Origin: CAYXWH01 sp964468755
Lineage (GTDB): Bacteria; Chloroflexota; Dehalococcoidia; Dehalococcoidales; RBG-16-60-22
Assembly: GCA_964468755.1 (NCBI GenBank)
Contig: CAYXWH010000016.1
Coordinates: 1-27,552, forward strand
Direction: 5' to 3'
DNA: 27,552 bases
Shown here: positions 14,324-19,930 of the stretch, one piece after another
Numbering within the stretch: the first letter of the stretch is position 1
Layout: every line of letters starts with the position of its first letter
The notes under the pieces: generated by a model
The model's input: the letters and a program-made list of their open reading frames with translations, nothing else
What the model was told of the DNA's origin: nothing
The model's database searches: none
Program-made: the position numbers and the translations under genes

Positions 14324-15099
14324 AGAGATTTGAAGCGTTGCATGAGACGTTCTTTAAATTCGTTAAATTCCGCCTTGGTAACGTATTCGGTAGCGGGCTG
14401 CCCCAGTGGGGCTATACCCGGGGGGAACGAGGGTAAGTTTCTCTGTGCTGCCGCGATTAATGCCTGTGACTGGTCATTCGCCACCAGTTTATTAACCACT
14501 ATCCTGAGCTGACGCCTGACGGTTTCTTCATTAATGCCCAGGCTGGTGGCAATCTGTTCAATTTCCTTACCGGCGGCGATGCTGCCCAGGACCTCGGCTT
14601 CCCGTGGTGAAAGCCGGGCCAGCATATTGTTCAGTTGCTCGCTCAGAGGGGCGATGGCTTCGAATTCCTGTGTGACCCGTGAAGCCAGCTCCGGTCTCAG
14701 CAAGGATTCAATAATGGGCTGGCTGCCCTGGGCTACCACCCGGATGAGGTCAAGCAGGTAATCCGGGTCAGTATCCTTGGTCAGGAAGGCACTGGCCCCG
14801 CTCTTCAGTGCCGAAAAAATCAACTCGGTATCATCAACCTCGCTTACCAGCATTACTGCTACCGAGAGATAATTTCTCTTGATGATGCGGGTTGCCGACG
14901 GGCCATCCAGCTTGCCGTTGCGCATATTCAGGACAGCTATGTTCGGCGGATTTGTTTCAATGAAGGCAAGTACCTCTTCGTTGCTGGTTACTTCCCCAAT
15001 AACCTCAAAGTCTTCCTCGCCGGAGAGGGTGAAGTGAATGCCTTCACGAAAGAGGATCTGCGGGTCAGAGAGGAGCACCTTGATTTTTTCTGCTCTCAT
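14324..15099 (-). CDS. NarL/LuxR-type response regulator with non-canonical receiver, 3' end lost in gap
   Basis: Visible length 258 residues. Residues 5-120 are a receiver domain, but the phosphorylation position reads 'NIAVLNMRNGKLDG': Asn58 (codon AAT) stands where Asp is normal, and the acidic pocket has only D12. Ser86 and Lys108 of the switch remain. Residues about 160-205 form a LuxR-type HTH ('LSPREAEVLGSIAAGKEIEQ', 'INEETVRRQLRIVVNKL'). A charged helix ('KAEFNEFKERLMQRF') runs into the N gap. It is therefore probably a DNA-binding regulator that does not depend on Asp phosphorylation. Its upstream region holds four 11-bp-spaced repeats. It lies just before the TasA-like genes, its most likely targets (inference). 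Confidence 0.85.
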
Positions 15100-15178
15100 T
15101 CTACTATTCCTATGACCAAAGTACCGGGTTATATCCTATAAAAAATGTAGCATAGAGTTATAAATGTGTGTATAAGGA

Positions 15179-15219
15179 ATCATAAGAATTCCGTAAAGTA
15201 TTCGTAAAAATTTCATAAA
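15179..15219 (-). promoter_or_regulatory. Four 11-bp-phased direct repeats, OmpR/PhoB-type box
   Basis: On the minus strand TTTATGAA, TTTACGAA, TTTACGGA and CTTATGAT start exactly 11 nt apart (15219, 15208, 15197, 15186). PhoB/OmpR-family regulators bind direct repeats with this helical phase. Candidate -10 boxes (TATACA, TATAAC) follow within about 5-20 nt toward the NarL-type gene, as in activator-dependent promoters without a good -35. The OmpR-type regulator encoded next door is the obvious candidate binder (inference). Confidence 0.65.
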
Positions 15220-15292
15220 GAATGACCGGAGGAATGTGGATGGGTTTGGATCCGGTGAAACAGGCGCTGAAAAAACGCAGTGGAGCTGTTAA

Positions 15293-15991
15293 TCAGGAGC
15301 TTATCGGCCGGACAAATTTATAGCCCATACCATGCTCGGTAACGATGATATTGGGTGATTCGGTATCATCCTCCAGCTTCTGGCGGAGGTGCTGAATATG
15401 TACCCTGAGGAGGTCCCGGGCATCAATATAGCTTTCTCCCCAGACTTTGGACAAAAGGCTCTCATGGGAGAGTATCCGTCCCTCATTCCGGATGAGGTAG
15501 TAAAGCAGCTTTCTTTCGGTAGAGGTGAGCTTTACCGGTCTCCCATTCAGCAGCACTTCATTACGGGCAAAGTCAACCGATAGCTTGCCGGCTGAGAAAG
15601 GGCGCTCGCTCTCACTGACGGGGATACCCTGGGCGCGGCGCAGTACGGCTTGTACCCGGGCAATTAGCTCAATATGGCTGAACGGCTTGATGATATAGTC
15701 GTCGGCACCCATCTCCAGACCCCTGGCGACCTGGGTATCCTCGCCCCTGACCGTGAGCATTATGACCGGCACATCGGAAAAGCGGCGTATCTCGCGCAGT
15801 ACCTGGTAGCCGTCCATATCGGGAAGACCGATGTCCAGGATGACTACATCGGGATTCTCGGTTTCGACCAGGTCGAGTCCCTTGGCTCCGTTAGCTGCTG
15901 AAATGAGACTGGTGCCACTCCAGCGTAGCTGAAAACAGAGCGATACAACCTCTATAATGCCGGGGTCATCTTCAATAACCAGGACCTTCAT
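15293..15991 (-). CDS. OmpR/PhoB-family response regulator
   Basis: 232 residues. The receiver (1-120) has all key residues: acidic pair E7-D8-D9 ('VIEDDPG'), phosphorylation site D53 ('VVILDIGLPDMDG'), the switch Thr79 ('VIMLTVRGED') and Lys102 ('DYIIKPF'). The C-terminal winged helix (about 130-230) has 'LTSTERKLLYYLIRNEGRIL' and the DNA-reading 'DLLRVHIQHLRQKLEDD', closing with 'HGMGYKF'. The general type is KdpE/PhoB. It lies 27 bp after a histidine kinase gene on the same strand, so the two form a two-component pair. The gene behind it carries 11-bp repeats that suit this class of regulator. Confidence 0.92.
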   Translation of the reverse strand: MKVLVIEDDPGIIEVVSLCFQLRWSGTSLISAANGAKGLDLVETENPDVVILDIGLPDMDGYQVLREIRRFSDVPVIMLTVRGEDTQVARGLEMGADDYIIKPFSHIELIARVQAVLRRAQGIPVSESERPFSAGKLSVDFARNEVLLNGRPVKLTSTERKLLYYLIRNEGRILSHESLLSKVWGESYIDARDLLRVHIQHLRQKLEDDTESPNIIVTEHGMGYKFVRPISS

Positions 15992-16018
15992 TAACTCTCC
16001 TCGGCGCCTTCCGGCTGG

Positions 16019-16720
16019 TTAGCCGGACTCCATTGGTAGCGAGAAAGCAAAGGTGCTTCCCTTGCCCGGTTCGCTCTCTACCCATATTCGACCACTATGA
16101 AGCTCAATGACCTGTTTGGCGAGGGCCAGTCCCAGGCCGAGACCGGGGTGGCTTTTCATATCGGCATTAAGCCGACTGTACGGTTTGAATAACTTTTCCT
16201 GTGCCTCCCGGGAAATTCCCATGCCATTGTCCTCAACCTCGACCACCAGTTCGGAATCGAGTACTCTGGCTCTCAGGAAGATGCTCCCGCCTTCCTGGGT
16301 GAACTTGGTGGCATTGGTCATCAGGTTCAGCACCACCTGTTCCAACCTCTGTCCATCCGCCTGTATTAATGGCAGGGAATCCGGTAAATTGATTGACAGT
16401 TTCTGCCCCTTGCTTTGTACCAGCGGGGTGATTTGCAAGCCGACTCCCTGTAGTAACGACTTTACATCGACCGGTACCAGTTGTATCTTGAGTTTGCCCC
16501 TCCCCGTCTTCACTACTTCCAGAAGCTCATCGAGCCTTATCTCCAGCATATTGGCGTTATGCATGATGTTTTGCGTGAGTTTCTGATAAGATTCCTCTGC
16601 CTCTTCCTCCAGCTCCTCCGCTAACAGACCGGCGGCAGCAATAATAGAGGTTAGCGGGGTTTTAATCTCGTGCCTGAGCGTATCAATAAACCTCAGCCAC
16701 TCTTCATCTTGATTTTCCAT
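16019..16720 (-). CDS. Soluble histidine kinase without sensor domain
   Basis: 233 residues: only the catalytic core. The H-box is 'LRHEIKTPLTS' with His17; dimerisation helices run to about 75; the N-box is 'VVLNLMTNATKF'; G1 is 'VEDNGMGI'; F-box region 'KLFKPYSR'; G2 is 'GLGLGLALAK'. There is no transmembrane helix, PAS, GAF or HAMP domain before the H-box, so input must come from a partner protein or from direct contact with another regulator. It is 27 bp before the OmpR-type gene and likely phosphorylates it. The start is confirmed by the H-box lying only 16 residues in; no longer open frame was noted upstream. Confidence 0.9.
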   Translation of the reverse strand: MENQDEEWLRFIDTLRHEIKTPLTSIIAAAGLLAEELEEEAEESYQKLTQNIMHNANMLEIRLDELLEVVKTGRGKLKIQLVPVDVKSLLQGVGLQITPLVQSKGQKLSINLPDSLPLIQADGQRLEQVVLNLMTNATKFTQEGGSIFLRARVLDSELVVEVEDNGMGISREAQEKLFKPYSRLNADMKSHPGLGLGLALAKQVIELHSGRIWVESEPGKGSTFAFSLPMESG

Positions 16721-16802
16721 ATACCATTACATTTCCTTTACTGTTAGTTGGCTCTGTCGTGGCACCCATCCCCAAACTACCCGGTTGCTACCGATAACAC
16801 GC

Positions 16803-17207
16803 TCAGGCTGCCCGGTCACTTCCTTTGTTCATACCTTTGGCTACCAGCTTTAGCGTATTGAGAATGCCCATAACGGCGCGCTGTATCTCTACCGGTTCCT
16901 CAGACAGTATCCGGGCTACATACGGGTCCAGCTGCCTGCCCTGGTAGCTGCCTCTTCTCTCTTCGGTCATGCTCTGCGTCTGGGGAGACAGGAAACCGGC
17001 CAGGGTAAATAACTCATCCTCATCAAAACCCAGTGGCTTGGCAATTTTACGCAAAATACGGGCTGACGGGAAGCGCTCACCCCTTTCAATTCGTCCCAGG
17101 TGAGATGATGAAACCCCCGATGTACTGGCAAGTTCCTGAAGCGTCAGCGGTATCGTTATCCGCTGCTGTTTGAGTATCCTCCCCAAATTGTGCGTATTGG
17201 CTTCCAT
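16803..17207 (-). CDS. XRE-family transcriptional regulator, probably leaderless
   Basis: 134 residues from ATG 17207. The Cro/CI-type HTH covers about 8-65: 'LGRILKQQRITIPLTLQELA', 'GVSSSHLGRIERGERFPSAR', 'LRKIAKPLGFDEDELFTLAG'. The rest ('RQLDPYVARILSEEPVEIQR...') is helical and of unknown role, perhaps dimerisation. An upstream in-frame TTG (17228) would lengthen it by seven residues, but it lies inside the promoter, so ATG 17207 is chosen. It heads the minus-strand block, 82 bp before the histidine kinase gene, and may regulate that block. Confidence 0.85.
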   Translation of the reverse strand: MEANTHNLGRILKQQRITIPLTLQELASTSGVSSSHLGRIERGERFPSARILRKIAKPLGFDEDELFTLAGFLSPQTQSMTEERRGSYQGRQLDPYVARILSEEPVEIQRAVMGILNTLKLVAKGMNKGSDRAA

Positions 17208-17213
17208 GCCTCT

Positions 17214-17242
17214 ATCATAATTCGCCAAATGTCAAATGTCAA
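17214..17242 (-). promoter_or_regulatory. Promoter of the XRE gene, start codon at the predicted transcript start
   Basis: TTGACA (17242-17237), 17-nt spacer, TATGAT (17219-17214) on the minus strand. The ATG at 17207 lies 7 nt past the -10 box, where transcription should begin, so the mRNA is likely leaderless. A second TTGACA-like stretch (ATTTGACAT) repeats in the spacer (tandem ATTTGACAT/CTTGACAT) and may be a regulator half-site. Confidence 0.65.
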
Positions 17243-17387
17243 GACTTTGAATGTTTCTTCTATGCCAATTTGTCCATATTGGTATTTATTCGTCTGCGCC
17301 AGGGTGTTGGTTACGCTCATTACGCCATTTCGCTTGGACGGGCCGGTAACGGCATTTTCCCGGTAATCATGAAGGTACCGTGATTCC
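17243..17387. other. Intergenic stretch between divergent XRE and FAD-dehydrogenase genes
   Basis: The full gap between the two start codons is 315 bp (17208-17522) and contains the two divergent promoters listed separately. In this middle part I see no open frame with a ribosome site and no RNA gene. A weak dyad (CCAAT...ATTGG, about 17264-17281) is present; its meaning is unclear. Confidence 0.5.
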
Positions 17388-17416
17388 TTGACGGTGAGCG
17401 GTTCTCACTATACAAT
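17388..17416 (+). promoter_or_regulatory. Promoter of the FAD-dependent dehydrogenase gene
   Basis: TTGACG (17388-17393), 17-nt spacer, TACAAT (17411-17416); predicted start near 17423, giving a leader of about 100 nt to ATG 17523. The spacer holds a short dyad (GTGAG CGGTT CTCAC) and the -10 box is part of the 10-bp palindrome TACAATTGTA, so the promoter appears to be controlled. Confidence 0.6.
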
Positions 17417-17450
17417 TGTATGGCGGTTGGCATGTCAGAATGTATAGTGA
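17405..17450. repeat. Perfect 10-bp inverted repeat flanking the transcription start
   Basis: TCACTATACA (17405-17414) and TGTATAGTGA (17441-17450) are exact reverse complements with a 26-nt interval. The left arm covers the start of the -10 box, and the right arm lies in the leader. The left arm also runs into the palindrome TACAATTGTA (17411-17420). This may be a pair of operator half-sites bound by a looped or tetrameric repressor, or an mRNA stem; no T-run follows. Confidence 0.55.
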
Positions 17451-17522
17451 CAGTTTTGGGCAGTAGTGCATGGACCAGCCCGCGGGTTCTCTCTCTTTAT
17501 TTACCGGGCACCGGTGAGCGAA

Positions 17523-18929
17523 ATGACCAGGAAGTATGACATTATTATTGTGGGTGGCGGGCCAGCCGGTATCTTTGCCGCCCTGGAGCTCGCTCAGGCA
17601 TCTGGCTTGAGCATCCTGCTGGTGGAAAAAGGCAAGGATATTGACCGTCGTCAGTGCCCGGCCCGGGATACCGGTAGCCCCTGTGTGTCCTGTTCGCCCT
17701 GTAATCTGGTGTGCGGACTGGGTGGTGCCGGCGCCTTCAGCGATGGGAAACTGGTGCTAACGCCGCAGGTAGGAGGTATACTGGGGGACTATGTGGGGGA
17801 GGATGCTACCGGGTCCCTGATAACATACGTGGATGAGGTTTACCTCAGTTTTGGTGCCTCCAGCCAGCTCTATACGGTTAGTGACCGGATTGAGGAGTTT
17901 CGTCGCCGGGCGGCTCTCGCTGAACTGCGCCTGGTACCGGCATCCATCCGTCATCTGGGCACCGAGCATTGCTATTCAGTGCTCAGGGAAATGCGGGGCT
18001 ATCTGGCTTCAAGGGTGGAGTTTCGACTTGAGGAAACCGCCCGGACAATCATTGCCGGGGATGGTGAGGTCAGGGGTATTGAACTGGGTTCCGGTGAAAG
18101 GTTGCTCTGCCGTTACCTGGTACTGGCTCCCGGCAGGGAAGGTGCCGACTGGTTTTCTCACGAGGCTGACCGCCTCAAGCTGACCATGCAGAATAACCCG
18201 GTTGATGTTGGGGTCAGGGTGGAGGTGCCCTCCGCCGTGCTGGATGAGTTGACCGGTGCCCTCTATGAGGTCAAGCTGGAATTCCTTTCCAGGAGCTTTA
18301 ATGACCGGGTACGGACGTTCTGTATGTGTCCCGGCGGCGAGGTCATAATGGAGACAACCGGCGGCAGCGACCCGGTAATCACCGTGAACGGGCACAGCTA
18401 TGCTGAAAGTAAGACCGGGTACACCAATTTCGCCTTGCTGGTCAGCACTACCTTTACCAAGCCGTTCCGGGAACCGATTGCCTACGGTAAGTATATCGCC
18501 CGGCTGGCTAATATTCTTAGCGGCGGCGTACTGGTGCAGCGTTTTGGCGACCTGACCAAAGGGCGGCGGTCTACCCCGGAGCGTATTAGGCGGGGCTTGC
18601 TGCAACCCACTTTGCCCAATGCCATCCCCGGTGACCTTAGCTTCGTTCTTCCCTATCGTCATATGACCGGTCTAATCGAGATGCTGCAAGCTATGGACAA
18701 ACTGGTTCCGGGGGTTGCGTCACGCCACACGCTGCTCTACGGTATCGAGGTAAAGTTTTACTCATGTCGGCCCCAGCTCAATAGCGCTCTGGAAACCGAG
18801 GTGCGCAACCTGTTTGCCATTGGCGATGGTGCCGGCATCAGCCGGGGACTGGTTCAGGCATCGGCTTCCGGAGTGGTGGCTGCCCGTGAGATACTGGGAA
18901 GGACCGGGCACGCATCCAGCGCCGGGTAG
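17523..18929 (+). CDS. FAD-dependent dehydrogenase (COG2509-like flavoprotein)
   Basis: 468 residues from ATG 17523 (GGTGAG upstream); the frame continues 19 codons further back, but the flavin-binding start fits this ATG. Residues 6-37 are the Rossmann fold 'IIIVGGGPAGIFAALELAQA' with Glu35 ending the second strand. A five-cysteine group follows (C45, C54, C57, C60, C64), then 'GLGGAGAFSDGKL', a signature of the uncharacterised FAD-dehydrogenase family COG2509. The C-terminal flavin motif is 'NLFAIGDGAGISRGLVQASA'. Cytosolic, no membrane segment. The substrate is unknown. It stands alone behind its own promoter, between the regulatory block and rpsU. Confidence 0.87.
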   Translation: MTRKYDIIIVGGGPAGIFAALELAQASGLSILLVEKGKDIDRRQCPARDTGSPCVSCSPCNLVCGLGGAGAFSDGKLVLTPQVGGILGDYVGEDATGSLITYVDEVYLSFGASSQLYTVSDRIEEFRRRAALAELRLVPASIRHLGTEHCYSVLREMRGYLASRVEFRLEETARTIIAGDGEVRGIELGSGERLLCRYLVLAPGREGADWFSHEADRLKLTMQNNPVDVGVRVEVPSAVLDELTGALYEVKLEFLSRSFNDRVRTFCMCPGGEVIMETTGGSDPVITVNGHSYAESKTGYTNFALLVSTTFTKPFREPIAYGKYIARLANILSGGVLVQRFGDLTKGRRSTPERIRRGLLQPTLPNAIPGDLSFVLPYRHMTGLIEMLQAMDKLVPGVASRHTLLYGIEVKFYSCRPQLNSALETEVRNLFAIGDGAGISRGLVQASASGVVAAREILGRTGHASSAG

Positions 18930-18969
18930 TTCCTCCTGCCGGCGGTTATCTTTGCCCTGTGGCGATTTC

Positions 18970-18999
18970 TTGACAGAAGTCATTCCTGCCGTCTAAAAT
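18970..18999 (+). promoter_or_regulatory. Probable rpsU promoter
   Basis: TTGACA (18970-18975), 18-nt spacer, TAAAAT (18994-18999); transcription would begin near 19006, about 130 nt before rpsU. A short GC dyad at 18920-18944 (CGCCGG/CCGGCG, overlapping the end of the preceding gene) lies before it and may be a weak end signal for that gene. Confidence 0.55.
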
Positions 19000-19138
19000 A
19001 TGAAGGTTGCCCGTTGGTGTTACCTGGCTGGCTTTTATAACCCTTTTGGTAGGTACGGGTTGAACTGGTAAACTTTATTATCACCGGTCATTGTAAACAG
19101 CGAAACATGCTTTCAGGATAAAAGGAGGCTGATGCTAT

Positions 19139-19336
19139 GTGGCCGAGGTAAAAGCCGGTACTGACGAGAGCTTCGACAGCTTGCTCAAACGGTTTAATAA
19201 AAGAGTGCAGCAGAGCGGCATATTAGCTGAGTTACGCCGAAAGGAACACTTTGAAAAACCAAGTGTGAAGCGCAAGCGGAAGAAGGCTGCCAAGAGACGG
19301 GGTAGTGCCAAAGCGACAAGAATGGCAAAGAAGTAA
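19139..19336 (+). CDS. rpsU: Small ribosomal subunit protein bS21
   Basis: 65 residues, the expected length and composition. 'DESFDSLLKRFNKRVQQSGI' and 'LRRKEHFEKPSVKRKRKKAA' are the conserved bS21 core, followed by a very basic tail that contacts 16S rRNA near the anti-Shine-Dalgarno end. It starts at GTG 19139; AGGAGG (19123-19128) is 10 nt upstream. Two ATG codons (19132, 19137) in the other two frames lie between the ribosome site and this GTG and open only very short frames. yqeY follows 68 bp later, a common arrangement. Confidence 0.93.
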   Translation: MAEVKAGTDESFDSLLKRFNKRVQQSGILAELRRKEHFEKPSVKRKRKKAAKRRGSAKATRMAKK

Positions 19337-19404
19337 TGCCAGAGACATCCTCTTATTAAAAAGCAAGGTTGCCGTCGGTAAGAAAACTGCGGGAAGAAGC
19401 ATAT

Positions 19405-19863
19405 ATGGAACCAGATGCAGGCTTAAAGCAGAAGTTGGCTGATGACCTCAAGCAGGCAATGAAGAGCGGGGATACGGTAAGGCGTTCGGTGCTGCGCATG
19501 GTGCGGGCATCGATTGCCAATGCTGAGATTGCCCGACAAGATCAGCTGGATGACAATGGTATCCTCGGGGTAATTGCCAAGGAAGCGCGGCAACGACAGG
19601 AAAGTATTGCCGCTTTCAAGGAGGGAGGCCGTCGGGACCTGGAGGAAAAAGAGGCGGCGGAACTGGCAATCCTTCAGGAATATCTGCCCCAGCAGATGAC
19701 CCGGGAGGAAATAGTTACGGCGGCACGTACTGTCATTGCTGAAGTTGGCGCCCAGGGGCCTGGTGATAAAGGCAAGGTTATGCCCAAGCTTATCGCCGAG
19801 CTTAAAGGAAGGGCAGACGGTCGGGAAGTAAACGCGGTGGTAACCGAATTACTCGGTTCCTGA
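19405..19863 (+). CDS. yqeY: GatB/YqeY-domain protein
   Basis: 152 residues from ATG 19405, chosen because family members start 'xLKxKLxxDLKxAMKxxD', as here ('LKQKLADDLKQAMKSGD'); an in-frame TTG at 19369 would add 12 atypical residues. Family landmarks: 'RRSVLRMVRASIANAEI', 'VIAKEARQRQESIAAFKEGG', 'EAAELAILQEYLPQQMTREE', 'PGDKGKVMPKLIAELKGRAD'. The fold is the same as the tRNA-binding tail of GatB, but the cellular role of the free protein is not settled. The neighbourhood rpsU-yqeY is widespread in bacteria. It may be co-transcribed with rpsU. Confidence 0.92.
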   Translation: MEPDAGLKQKLADDLKQAMKSGDTVRRSVLRMVRASIANAEIARQDQLDDNGILGVIAKEARQRQESIAAFKEGGRRDLEEKEAAELAILQEYLPQQMTREEIVTAARTVIAEVGAQGPGDKGKVMPKLIAELKGRADGREVNAVVTELLGS

Positions 19864-19930
19864 TCTGGTCGGCAACAATCATCACTGAATTTCACATACT
19901 GCGGATGGCTCGGTACAAAGGCCTGATTCG

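Noticed and set aside
13672..15099. A single 475-codon frame joining the NarL-type regulator to a TasA-like protein
   Set aside because: It exists only because 100 Ns are read as open codons. The two sides are unrelated proteins, each with its own end or start expected inside the gap.
18009..18662. 217-codon minus-strand frame within the FAD-dehydrogenase gene
   Set aside because: Antisense shadow; the plus-strand protein has complete flavin motifs.
18920..18944. GC dyad after the FAD-dehydrogenase gene as intrinsic terminator
   Set aside because: Only 6 bp, begins inside the coding end and is not followed by a T-run; mentioned with the rpsU promoter but not called.
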